Assembly: GCF_000934605.2 (NCBI RefSeq)
Contig: NZ_CP010897.2
Location: 1,488,001 to 1,552,000 of the forward strand
DNA from: Pandoraea vervacti
GTDB lineage: Bacteria; Pseudomonadota; Gammaproteobacteria; Burkholderiales; Burkholderiaceae
Direction of reading: 5' to 3'
DNA: 64,000 nucleotides
The notes below the pieces were generated by a model. The model did no database searches and was not told where the DNA came from. It saw only the letters and a program-made list of their open reading frames with translations. The position numbers and the translations under genes were made by a program. Every line of letters starts with the position of its first letter. Positions within the stretch are counted from its first letter, which is position 1. Shown here in pieces: positions 1-7,974 of the stretch.

Positions 1-1
1 T

Positions 2-406
2 TACACCAAGCCTTACGACCAGTTGTTGCAGGCGGACGGCACGACGCTTTACGTCTACGACAAGGATCTGAACCAGGTCACGGAGCGCAAGCTGGGCGAC
101 TCGCTCGGCGCGAGCCCGGCGGCCATTCTGTTCGGCAGCAACGACATCGAGAAAAGCTTTTCGCTCAAGGATGCCGGCGTGAAGAACGGCATCGACTGGG
201 TGGAGCTCAAGCCCAAGTCGCAGGACACGCAGTTCCAGCGCGTGGGCATCGGTTTTCGCGATGGCAATCTGGCTGCGATGGAGCTTTACGATGCGTTCGG
301 CAACGTGACCTTGCTCACGTTCAGCAATATGCAGAAGAATCCGTCGCTGCCGGCGGGCAATTTCAAGTTCACAGTGCCTAAGGGCGCCGACGTGATCAAG
401 GGATAA
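2..406 (+). CDS. lolA: Outer-membrane lipoprotein carrier LolA, C-terminal part
   Basis: This is the 3' end of a gene that begins left of the window. The frame is open from base 2 and stops with TAA at 404-406. The fragment keeps the typical LolA C-terminal half: a YDKDLNQVT strand, GASPAAILFGS, and the closing FTVPKGADVIKG. LolA is the periplasmic chaperone that carries lipoproteins from LolCDE to LolB at the outer membrane. The neighbours rarA and serS follow on the same strand, the usual order in Burkholderiales. The signal peptide and N-terminal half cannot be seen. The assignment rests on recognised sequence and synteny. Confidence 0.9.
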   Translation, partial: YTKPYDQLLQADGTTLYVYDKDLNQVTERKLGDSLGASPAAILFGSNDIEKSFSLKDAGVKNGIDWVELKPKSQDTQFQRVGIGFRDGNLAAMELYDAFGNVTLLTFSNMQKNPSLPAGNFKFTVPKGADVIKG

Positions 407-541
407 GCTGGCGCCACCCCGATCCCCCGGATTCCCCGTTGTTACCGGGAAGCGCAATACCGGCGGTACCAGCGATAGCGGTGATGGCGGTGATGGCGGC
501 ATTCCCGGCATCCCCGACGGGTTGGCCGACGGGCTGGCATA

Positions 542-2032
542 ATGGGGACATCTGATTATCTGACTGCGGCCGGGGATTCCCCGGCCGCGCTGCTTGAGAA
601 CATGCCAAACGACGCCCCACTGTCGGCTTCGGTGCCTTTGGCCGAGCGCCTTCGCCCCCATACCATCGATGACGTGATTGGTCAGCGTCATTTGCTGGGC
701 AAGGGGAAGCCTTTGCGCGTCGCATTCGAGGCCGGTCGTCCGCATTCGATGATCTTGTGGGGGCCGCCGGGCGTCGGCAAGACGACGCTTGCCCGTCTGA
801 TGGCGGACGCCTTCAAGGCGTACTTCATTGCGTTATCGGCGGTGCTCTCCGGGGTCAAGGACATTCGCGACGCCGTCGAGGCCGCGCAGATCCAGCGCGC
901 GCAGGGCAAGCAGACGGTCGTGTTCGTCGACGAGGTGCATCGCTTCAACAAGGCCCAGCAGGATGCCTTCCTGCCGCACGTCGAATCCGGTCTCTTCATC
1001 TTCGTTGGCGCGACGACGGAGAACCCGTCGTTCGAAGTCAATGGCGCATTGCTCTCGCGCGCGGCTGTCTACGTGCTCAAGAGTCTGAATGACGAAGAAC
1101 TCGGCGAGATGGTCACGCGCGCGTCGCTCGCGTTGGGCGATATCGGTTTCACGGACGAAGCGCGCCAGGGGCTGATCGACTCGGCCGACGGCGATGGCCG
1201 CAAGCTGTTGAACAACGTCGAGATCGTGGCGCAAGCGGCGATGTCGCAGGATCTGGAGATCATCGACGAGGCGCTGCTCGCCAGCGTGCTGGCCGAAAAT
1301 CTGCGGCGCTTCGACAAGGGCGGCGACGCGTTTTACGACCAGATCAGCGCGTTGCACAAGTCGGTGCGCGGCAGTTCGCCGGACGGCGCACTGTACTGGT
1401 TGTGCCGCATGCTCGACGGCGGCGCCGACCCGCGTTACCTGTCGCGCCGCATCGTGCGCATGGCGTGGGAGGACATCGGTCTGGCCGACCCGCGCGCGGC
1501 GCGTATCGCACTGGATGCGGCCGAGACGTATGAGCGCCTTGGCACGCCCGAGGGGGAACTGGCGCTGGCGCAGGCGATTCTTTATCTCGCGTCGGCGCCG
1601 AAGTCGAATGCGGGCTACAACGCGTATAACCAGGCGCGCGCGTTCGTCGGCAAGGACAAGACGCGAGCGGTGCCGATTCATCTGCGCAATGCCCCGACGA
1701 AGCTCATGAAAGAACTCGGTTACGGGCATGAGTATCGGTATGCGCACGATGAGCCCGATGCCTACGCCGCCGGCGAGACGTATTTCCCGGACGACCTGCG
1801 GGCGCAGAACTGGTACCGTCCGGTGCCGCGCGGGCTGGAGGGCAAGATCGGCGAGAAGCTCAACTGGCTGAAGTCGCTCGATGCCGAATGGCGTCGGGCG
1901 AACGTCAAGGATGCCAAGGGACGAAAGACGGGCGATGCGCCGGGCAGGACGCCGGGCGCCGAGAGCAAGTCGTCGTCATCCGCTGCCACGAAGACGCCGC
2001 CAGCGGACACAGGGGAAGACGAGTCCGCCTGA
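542..2032 (+). CDS. rarA: Replication-associated recombination protein RarA (MgsA), AAA+ ATPase
   Basis: RarA is a clamp-loader-like AAA+ ATPase that acts at stalled replication forks. Visible motifs are Walker A GPPGVGKT, Walker B VFVDEVHR, sensor 1 GATTENPSF, and the C-terminal MgsA tetramerisation region (for example PKSNAGYNAY and LRNAPTKLMKELGYG). The last 40 residues or so are a low-complexity Lys/Ser/Thr/Ala tail not needed by the family. The start is uncertain. ATG 542 gives 496 residues; ATG 602 gives a protein beginning MPNDAPLSASVPLAERLRP, closer to the usual family start. It lies between lolA and serS. Confidence 0.94.
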   Translation: MGTSDYLTAAGDSPAALLENMPNDAPLSASVPLAERLRPHTIDDVIGQRHLLGKGKPLRVAFEAGRPHSMILWGPPGVGKTTLARLMADAFKAYFIALSAVLSGVKDIRDAVEAAQIQRAQGKQTVVFVDEVHRFNKAQQDAFLPHVESGLFIFVGATTENPSFEVNGALLSRAAVYVLKSLNDEELGEMVTRASLALGDIGFTDEARQGLIDSADGDGRKLLNNVEIVAQAAMSQDLEIIDEALLASVLAENLRRFDKGGDAFYDQISALHKSVRGSSPDGALYWLCRMLDGGADPRYLSRRIVRMAWEDIGLADPRAARIALDAAETYERLGTPEGELALAQAILYLASAPKSNAGYNAYNQARAFVGKDKTRAVPIHLRNAPTKLMKELGYGHEYRYAHDEPDAYAAGETYFPDDLRAQNWYRPVPRGLEGKIGEKLNWLKSLDAEWRRANVKDAKGRKTGDAPGRTPGAESKSSSSAATKTPPADTGEDESA

Positions 2033-2128
2033 GACACTGACTCAGGTGCTGACCCGGGGACTGGCTCAGAGGCTGAAAGGTGCTGAACGGTACTGAGCGA
2101 GACGCCGGTCAGTCGGCTTGGCGAGTCC

Positions 2129-2176
2129 CGTTCGAAAGCCCGTTCAAAAGCCCGATCGAAAGCCCCTTCGAAGTCT
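2129..2176 (+). repeat. Imperfect 12-bp tandem repeat upstream of serS
   Basis: Four consecutive units are visible: CGTTCGAAAGCC, CGTTCAAAAGCC, CGATCGAAAGCC and the more diverged CCTTCGAAGTCT. They lie in the 289-bp rarA-serS gap, about 145 bp before the serS start. A TAAAAT box at about 2216-2221 could be a -10 element for serS. No function is known for the repeat; it may be simple slippage. Confidence 0.6.
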
Positions 2177-2321
2177 CGATAAGCGTCAAATCACGTCACG
2201 GGGCTGCGCGTTTGGTAAAATCGCGCCATTGCCGTTTTGCGCGACGAGAAACTGCGTCGGCGGCGGCCAACACACAATTCATGGCTCACTGACGTGGGCC
2301 GTTCACCAAAGATTTCCCACC

Positions 2322-3641
2322 ATGCTCGACATTCAACTTCTTCGCAAGGATCTCGACGGCGTTGCCGCGCGACTCAAGACGCGTGGCTTTTCGCTGGACG
2401 TGGCGGCGTTTGCCGCGCTCGAAGCGGAGCGCAAGCAGATCCAGACGCAAACCGAGGAGCTTCAGGCGCGTCGCAATGCGCTGTCGAAGCAGGTCGGCAT
2501 GAAGAAGGGCAAGGGCGAGGACGCCTCTGCCGAGATCGCCGAAGTCGGCGGTATTGCGGACACGCTCAAGGCGTCGTCGGTGCGTCTGGAAGAGATTCAG
2601 ACACGGCTGTCGGATTTGTTGCTGGGTGTACCGAATCTTCCGCATGAAAGCGTGCCGGTCGGCTCGGACGAGACGCAGAACGTCGAAGTGCGCCGCTGGG
2701 GCACCCCCCGTGAATTCGACTTTACGCCCCGCGATCACGTCGATCTGGGCGCGGCGCTCGGTCTGGATTTCGATGCTGCCGCGAAGCTCGCGGGAGCACG
2801 TTTTTCGGTAATGAAGGGCGGCATTGCACGGTTGCATCGGGCGCTGGCGCAATTCATGCTCGACACGCACACGAGCGAGCACGGCTACACGGAGACGTAC
2901 GTGCCGTACATCGTGAACGCGGCGTCGATGCGCGGCACGGGCCAGTTGCCGAAGTTCGAGGACGATCTGTTCAAGGTGCCGCGCAAGGTCGGCGGCGGCG
3001 ATGAGGGTGAGCGCATCGAGAACTTCTATCTGATTCCGACGGCGGAAGTGTCGTTGACGAATCTGGTGCGTGACGAGTTGCTGCCGGGCGATGCCTTGCC
3101 GTTGAAGATGGTCGCGCACACGCCGTGCTTCCGCTCGGAGGCGGGCAGCTATGGCAAGGACACGCGCGGCATGATTCGTCAGCATCAGTTCGACAAGGTC
3201 GAGTTGGTGCACGTGGTGCGTCCGGAGGAGTCTTACGATGCGCTTGAGACGCTCGTCGGTCACGCCGAGACGATTCTGAAGAAGCTGGGCTTGCCGTTCC
3301 GCACGCTGGTGCTTTGCACGGGCGACATGGGTTTCGGCAGTGCGAAGACGTACGACATGGAAGTCTGGATTCCGGCACAGAACACGTATCGCGAGATTTC
3401 GTCGTGCTCGAACATGGAGAGCTTCCAGGCACGTCGGATGCAGGCACGTTATCGCAATGCGCAGGGCAAGCCGGAGCTGGTGCACACGCTCAATGGCTCG
3501 GGGCTGGCGGTGGGACGCGCGTTGGTCGCGGTGCTGGAGAACTACCAGAACGCCGATGGTTCGGTGACGGTGCCTGAGGTGCTGCGCCCGTATATGGGCG
3601 GCATCGAGCGACTCGAACCGGCAGCGCAAACGTCGAAGTAA
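2322..3641 (+). CDS. serS: Serine--tRNA ligase
   Basis: SerRS charges tRNA-Ser in the cytoplasm. The 439-residue product begins MLDIQLLRKDLDGVAARL. It has the N-terminal antiparallel coiled coil (about residues 30-105) that grips the long variable arm, and a class II catalytic core. Motif 2 (FRSEAGSYGKDTRGMIRQHQF) and motif 3 (NGSGLAVGRALVAVLENYQ) are clear. The frame is open further upstream, but the added residues have no family similarity, so ATG 2322 is chosen. A tRNA-Ser gene follows about 100 bp downstream. Confidence 0.97.
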   Translation: MLDIQLLRKDLDGVAARLKTRGFSLDVAAFAALEAERKQIQTQTEELQARRNALSKQVGMKKGKGEDASAEIAEVGGIADTLKASSVRLEEIQTRLSDLLLGVPNLPHESVPVGSDETQNVEVRRWGTPREFDFTPRDHVDLGAALGLDFDAAAKLAGARFSVMKGGIARLHRALAQFMLDTHTSEHGYTETYVPYIVNAASMRGTGQLPKFEDDLFKVPRKVGGGDEGERIENFYLIPTAEVSLTNLVRDELLPGDALPLKMVAHTPCFRSEAGSYGKDTRGMIRQHQFDKVELVHVVRPEESYDALETLVGHAETILKKLGLPFRTLVLCTGDMGFGSAKTYDMEVWIPAQNTYREISSCSNMESFQARRMQARYRNAQGKPELVHTLNGSGLAVGRALVAVLENYQNADGSVTVPEVLRPYMGGIERLEPAAQTSK

Positions 3642-3659
3642 AAAACTTCGAAAAAGGGG

Positions 3660-3687
3660 TTGCTGAAAAAAGAAATTCGGCTATAAT
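3660..3687 (+). promoter_or_regulatory. Sigma-70 promoter of the tRNA-Ser gene
   Basis: TTGCTG (3660-3665) and a perfect TATAAT (3682-3687) are separated by 16 bp. The -10 box lies 56 bp before the tRNA, just after the serS stop, so the tRNA can be transcribed on its own. Confidence 0.8.
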
Positions 3688-3743
3688 CTCTTTCTCGCTG
3701 CTTGAGGCCACTCAGGCAGCGAACCAAAGCAGAAAGAACGCTT

Positions 3744-3834
3744 GGAGAGGTGGCAGAGTGGTCGAATGCGCCGGACTCGAAATCCGGTATACGGTTATAC
3801 CGTATCGTGGGTTCGAATCCCACCCTCTCCGCCA
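3744..3834 (+). tRNA. tRNA-Ser (anticodon CGA)
   Basis: The cloverleaf can be read directly. The acceptor stem GGAGAGG pairs with CCTCTCC. The anticodon loop CTCGAAA carries anticodon CGA, which reads UCG. There is a long class II variable arm, the T arm is GTGGGTTCGAATCCCAC, and CCA is encoded at 3832-3834. All accessory catabolic genes of the window lie to the right of this tRNA. Confidence 0.96.
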
Positions 3835-3845
3835 AGCACACAATG

Positions 3846-3878
3846 AAGCCCTTGATCATTCAAGGGCTTTTTTGTTTT
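3846..3878 (+). terminator. Rho-independent terminator after tRNA-Ser
   Basis: A perfect 10-bp stem AAGCCCTTGA / TCAAGGGCTT with a 4-nt loop (TCAT) is followed by TTTTGTTTT. Confidence 0.88.
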
Positions 3879-3915
3879 CTGCGCCGGCGGATGAGCAAGA
3901 TGGCTGTAAAGGGGT

Positions 3916-4836
3916 TTACTCCACCGACATGTATGGCGTGTGGAAATCCATCCAGTCGTAGGACTCGTTCGACCATGCCCAACAGTTCGTCACCGGCGAG
4001 CGTCCCGGAGAGGGCCGGGGGCGTACCGTCGCCGACGCGTCGTGAGTCGACGGAGCCGTCGGTTGCGCTTCGTAGGCGGGTGCGGTTGCGGATGAGGTAG
4101 CGCGTTGGTCCATATTCCTGATTCCAAATGCTGGCTTGTCCCGGATCGGGGCGGGCGAGGTGAGATCGCCCTCTCGAGTGACGGGATCTCTCGAGTAAAG
4201 GCGCTCGATCAACGTGAATATCGTGTTCAGGCTATGAATGCCGTCACCAGGCGTCGCCACGTTCGGCAGGCGCAGCGTGTCATAAACGATGCCGGAGAAC
4301 TGGGAGTGAATGAGCCGTGCAAACGCCCGCGCGTCGAACGTTTCCACCAGTTGCTTCAGAACCACGGCGCGCTCCAGGGCGCGCGTGATATGCACAATCG
4401 CCTTCTCTGCATTGGCACGCACCAGCTCAACCGTTTCGACTTCGTCGCCAATGAACTCGCTCTTGTTGAGCAGGATTTCGGCCATCCGACGCCGACGAGC
4501 ATCGGTACTCAGCGATTGCAATGCAGACACCAAAACGTCGCGCAAAGACCGAAGGACGGTGTCATCCCGACGGTCGACACAAGTGTCCAGGGCGTCGTGA
4601 ATCGGATCCCATGCGCGTCGAAACATGGCGTCGAAAACGTCGTCCTTGCTGCGGAAGTGCACGTAAATTGCGCCACGCGTCAAGTTGGCGTTCCTCGCAA
4701 TGTCATCGAGCGTCGTCTTGGCTCGCCCTTCCAGTGCAAAGAGCGATTCCGCGCTGTCAAGTATCGCTTCGCGAGTCATCGACGGTTGTCTTTTTCGTCG
4801 TGCCGAGCGCACTGTCTCATCAGCAAACATATCCAT
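3916..4836 (-). CDS. TetR/AcrR-family transcriptional regulator with an unusual C-terminal tail
   Basis: The 306-residue product has an N-terminal TetR helix-turn-helix (residues about 19-65: MTREAILDSAESLF, TTLDDIARNANLTRGAIYVHF, FRSKDDVF) and a ligand/dimer domain of the AcrR/TtgR type up to about residue 215. About 85 further residues are rich in Pro, Ala, Ser and Thr and end in SYDWMDFHTPYMSVE; normal family members are about 210 residues. It starts 11 bp after the etfA stop and is last in etfB-etfA-tetR. It probably senses an effector of this pathway. Whether it reads the ten-copy promoter motif cannot be told. Confidence 0.85.
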   Translation of the reverse strand: MDMFADETVRSARRKRQPSMTREAILDSAESLFALEGRAKTTLDDIARNANLTRGAIYVHFRSKDDVFDAMFRRAWDPIHDALDTCVDRRDDTVLRSLRDVLVSALQSLSTDARRRRMAEILLNKSEFIGDEVETVELVRANAEKAIVHITRALERAVVLKQLVETFDARAFARLIHSQFSGIVYDTLRLPNVATPGDGIHSLNTIFTLIERLYSRDPVTREGDLTSPAPIRDKPAFGIRNMDQRATSSATAPAYEAQPTAPSTHDASATVRPRPSPGRSPVTNCWAWSNESYDWMDFHTPYMSVE

Positions 4837-4847
4837 TTCGATCCCGG

Positions 4848-5786
4848 TCAGCCACCCAGTCCTTGCACCATTTCGGGAACCGCCGAGAAAAGATCGCCGA
4901 CCAGCCCATAGTCAGCCACGCCAAAGATCGGTGCTTCGGGGTCCTGATTGATGGCGACGATGACTTTCGATTCTTTCATGCCGGCCAGATGCTGGATGGC
5001 GCCGGAGATACCGACCGCGATGTAAAGGTCCGGCGCGACCACCTTGCCGGTTTGGCCCACCTGGTAATCGTTCGGTGCGAAGCCGGAATCCACTGCGGCG
5101 CGAGATGCACCCAGCGCTGCATTGAGCTTGTCGGCCAGCGGCGCGAGGACGTTCTCGTAATTTTCCTTGCTGTTAAGTCCCCGTCCGCCCGAAACCACGA
5201 TGGAGGCAGACGCCAACTCCGGACGCGTGAGCTGCGCGATTTCGCGTCCCACCAGCTTGACTTTGGCGCACGCCGTCCCGGCGGAAATCGTCGAAAGTTC
5301 CGCGACGCTCTCACCCGTGTGCGCAACGTCGAACGCTGTCGCGCGAATGGTGAGAACCTTGATCGGGTCAGCGGATTTCACGGTAGCGATGGCGTTGCCC
5401 GCGTAGATAGGACGCTTGAACGTATCGGGCGCCACCACTGCGGTGACGTCGCTGATCTGTGCGACGTCGAGACGCGCAGCGATACGCGGCATCAGGTTCT
5501 TGCCGTGCGCGCTTGCCGCAGCCAGCACGTGGGTGTACTCATGCGCGATCTCGAGAACGGTGCTCTGCAGATTCTCTGCGAGCCCGTCGGAGAGATGTTG
5601 AGCGTCCGCGACCAGAACCTTGCTGACGCCGACGATGCGACGGGCCTGTTCGGCAACGGCGGCGGTCTCGTGGCCCGCGATCAGGACATGAATTTCCGCG
5701 CCGATGGCCTGGGCTGCCGAGATTGCGCTGAGCGTTGCGGGCTTTACCGATTGGTGATCATGCTCTGCGATGACGAGTGTTGTCAT
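4848..5786 (-). CDS. etfA: Electron transfer flavoprotein alpha subunit
   Basis: EtfA holds the FAD that takes electrons from acyl-CoA dehydrogenases. In the 312-residue product the C-terminal FAD domain is canonical: VSGGRGL, SGFAPNDYQVGQTGKVV, GISGAIQHLAGMK, VAINQDPEAPIF. Its ATG overlaps the etfB TGA by 4 bp, which indicates translational coupling. The locus encodes at least four acyl-CoA dehydrogenase subunits that would need this electron acceptor. Transcription is expected from the motif promoter at 6595-6638. Confidence 0.95.
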   Translation of the reverse strand: MTTLVIAEHDHQSVKPATLSAISAAQAIGAEIHVLIAGHETAAVAEQARRIVGVSKVLVADAQHLSDGLAENLQSTVLEIAHEYTHVLAAASAHGKNLMPRIAARLDVAQISDVTAVVAPDTFKRPIYAGNAIATVKSADPIKVLTIRATAFDVAHTGESVAELSTISAGTACAKVKLVGREIAQLTRPELASASIVVSGGRGLNSKENYENVLAPLADKLNAALGASRAAVDSGFAPNDYQVGQTGKVVAPDLYIAVGISGAIQHLAGMKESKVIVAINQDPEAPIFGVADYGLVGDLFSAVPEMVQGLGG

Positions 5787-6547
5787 TTTCCGATTTCCTG
5801 GATGACTTTGGCTTCCGATTTCAATTTCTGAAGCAACGCGGCGACGTCAGGGACCTTGATGCCGGCGCTACGCGCCGCCGGCTCGGAAACACTGACGATG
5901 GTGAGTCGAGGCGTGACGTCCACGCCAAGCTCGTCGGGCGTAATCGACGCCAGCGGCTTCTTCTTCGCCTTCATGATGTTCGGCAGGGTGACATAACGCG
6001 GCTCGTTCAGACGAAGGTCTGTCGTCACAACAGCGGGCAGTTCAACGCAAAGTGTTTCGGTGCCGCCGTCGACCTCGCGGCTGACGATCGCCGCGCCGTC
6101 GCTGAAGCGGATCTCCGATGCGAATGTGGCCTGAGGCATGTCGGCCAAAGCGGCGAGCATTTGACCGGTTTGATTCGAGTCGTCGTCGATGGCCTGCTTG
6201 CCGCAAATGACAAGGGACGGCGCTTCCCGGTCCACCAATTGCTTGAGTAGTTTTGCGACGGCAAGCGGCTGAAGATCCGCGTCGGTTCTGACCAGAATGG
6301 CGCGGTCGGCCCCCAGGGCCAAGGCGGTGCGCAACGTCTCCTGCGCCTGATCCGGACCGCACGACACCACGATGACTTCGGAAGCGACGCCGGCTTCCTT
6401 GGCTCTGACGGCCGCTTCAACGGCGATTTCGTCGAAAGGGTTTACCGCCATCTTGACGTTGGCGAGGTCCACGCCCGAACCGTCCGGTTTGACGCGTGCT
6501 TTGACGTTCGGGTCAATTACCCGTTTGACGGGCACCAAAATTTTCAT
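5783..6547 (-). CDS. etfB: Electron transfer flavoprotein beta subunit
   Basis: The 254-residue EtfB begins MKILVPVKRVIDPNVK and carries the expected AMP-binding and partner-docking segments (AVNPFDEIAVEAAVRAKE, VVSCGPDQAQETLRTALALGADRAI, GKQAIDDDSNQTGQMLAALADMPQATFAS). It forms the ETF heterodimer with EtfA, shuttling electrons from acyl-CoA dehydrogenation to the quinone pool. It is the first gene of a three-gene minus-strand operon. A GGGAG ribosome-binding site precedes the ATG. The start lies 73 bp after the motif promoter. Confidence 0.95.
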   Translation of the reverse strand: MKILVPVKRVIDPNVKARVKPDGSGVDLANVKMAVNPFDEIAVEAAVRAKEAGVASEVIVVSCGPDQAQETLRTALALGADRAILVRTDADLQPLAVAKLLKQLVDREAPSLVICGKQAIDDDSNQTGQMLAALADMPQATFASEIRFSDGAAIVSREVDGGTETLCVELPAVVTTDLRLNEPRYVTLPNIMKAKKKPLASITPDELGVDVTPRLTIVSVSEPAARSAGIKVPDVAALLQKLKSEAKVIQEIGK

Positions 6548-6594
6548 CCCACGACTCCCAGTTCACGAACGGGCTCCTTAGACCCGGTGAGCGA

Positions 6595-6638
6595 ACTTTA
6601 GGGCGGGCATTGCGGTGCAGCATCGTCCTTGTGGACTA
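6595..6638 (-). promoter_or_regulatory. Catabolic-regulon promoter 1 (etfBA-tetR)
   Basis: On the minus strand: TAGTCC-ACAA-GGACGATG (6638-6621), then 20 nt, then the -10-like TAAAGT (6600-6595). It points to etfB. It is back to back with promoter 2, with 35 bp between the two motifs. Confidence 0.78.
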
Positions 6639-6673
6639 AGGCGGAGCAGGCATCTTTGACACATTCGCGGGGA

Positions 6674-6717
6674 TAGTCTCAATGGACGATGACGCATGGA
6701 TCGTCCAGTTCCAGTAT
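6674..6717 (+). promoter_or_regulatory. Catabolic-regulon promoter 2 (thiolase operon)
   Basis: TAGTCT-CAAT-GGACGATG (6674-6691), then 20 nt, then CAGTAT (6712-6717). An in-frame ATG at 6682 falls inside this site, which supports the later start at 6763. Confidence 0.78.
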
Positions 6718-6762
6718 TCGGGCAACTGCTGCGTCGTTGCAGCGCCGAATGCAAGGAACGCT

Positions 6763-7965
6763 ATGAGAGAAGCTGTCGTTGTCGCCACTGCACGCACCGC
6801 CATCGGAAAGGCCTTCCGTGGGGCATTTAACGACACGGAGTCCCCATGGCTGGGCGCTCACGTGACGCGCGCCGTCGTTGAGCGCAGTGGCGTGGAGCCC
6901 GAACTTATCGACGACGTTGTCCTTGGGGTCGCAGCACAGCAGGGCACACAGGGATACAACCTCGGTCGTCTGGTCGCGCGAGCCGCCGGCCTGCCCGAGA
7001 CGGTTCCGGGAGCGTCGGTGGATCGTATGTGTTCTTCGGGACTGATGGCCGTCTCGATGGTTGCCAAGAGCATCATGTGCGGCGAGCTCGATATTGCGGT
7101 GGCCGGTGGCGTGGAATCGATTTCGCTCACGCAGAACAAGCATAAGAACGCCTACCGCGCACGATCGGCCGCCGTGCTGGCGATGGATCCCACCGCCTAT
7201 ATCCCGATGATCGAAACGGCTGAACTCGTCGCGAGCCGCTACGGGATTTCCCGTCAGGCGCAGGACGAATACGCACTATCGAGTCAGCAGCGCGTCGCAT
7301 CGGCGCAGCGAGACGGTTTGTTCGAACCGGAGATCATCCCTGCCGACGTCGAGAAGCAATTGTTCGACAAGGAAGGCAATCCGAGCGGAAAGTCGAGAGT
7401 GGTTCTCGGCGCGGATGAAGGTAATCGTGCAGACACGTCGATGGCGTCCCTTTCACTGCTCAAGCCGGTGTGGAAGGACGGCGAGTGGGTCAGCAAAGGC
7501 GAATTCATTACGGCGGGCAATTCAAGTCAGCTCTCCGACGGCGCGTCGGCATGCCTGCTGATGAGCCGCGACGAAGCGAATCGCCGCGGGCTCAAGCCGC
7601 TCGGCGCCTACCGCGGATTTGCGGTCGCGGGATGCCGGGCCGACGAGATGGGCATTGGCCCCGTCTTTGCCATCCCGAAGCTTCTGAAACGTCATGGTCT
7701 GAGCGTTGCAGACATTGGGCTCTGGGAGCTCAACGAGGCTTTCGCATGCCAGGTGATCTATTGCCGCGACCAACTGGGAATTCCTTCGGAGCGGCTTAAC
7801 GTCAACGGCGGCGCGATCGCCATCGGCCATCCCTTTGGCATGACGGGGAGCCGACTGACCGGCCATGCACTGCTTGAGGGAAAGCGCCGTGGTGTCCGGT
7901 ACGTGGTCGTTTCGATGTGCATCGGCGGTGGCATGGGCGCTGCGGCATTGTTCGAAATCGACTGA
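6763..7965 (+). CDS. Acetyl-CoA acetyltransferase (thiolase), probably side-chain beta-oxidation
   Basis: The 400-residue thiolase has the nucleophilic Cys90 (VDRMCSSGLMAVS), NEAFA, the general-base His in GHPFGMTG, and the second Cys in CIGGGMG. It cleaves a 3-oxoacyl-CoA with CoA. Position and neighbours, a ChsH-like hydratase and an enoyl-CoA hydratase, suggest a role in shortening a steroid side chain, like FadA5 in actinobacteria; that role is inferred. ATG 6763 follows an AAGGA site. It heads an operon under promoter 2. Confidence 0.9.
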   Translation: MREAVVVATARTAIGKAFRGAFNDTESPWLGAHVTRAVVERSGVEPELIDDVVLGVAAQQGTQGYNLGRLVARAAGLPETVPGASVDRMCSSGLMAVSMVAKSIMCGELDIAVAGGVESISLTQNKHKNAYRARSAAVLAMDPTAYIPMIETAELVASRYGISRQAQDEYALSSQQRVASAQRDGLFEPEIIPADVEKQLFDKEGNPSGKSRVVLGADEGNRADTSMASLSLLKPVWKDGEWVSKGEFITAGNSSQLSDGASACLLMSRDEANRRGLKPLGAYRGFAVAGCRADEMGIGPVFAIPKLLKRHGLSVADIGLWELNEAFACQVIYCRDQLGIPSERLNVNGGAIAIGHPFGMTGSRLTGHALLEGKRRGVRYVVVSMCIGGGMGAAALFEID

Positions 7966-7974
7966 GGCGAAACC

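Noticed and set aside
6682..6762. Upstream ATG extension of the thiolase
   Set aside because: ATG 6682 lies inside the promoter motif, before the predicted transcription start. MREAVVVATARTAIG from 6763 is the normal thiolase start.
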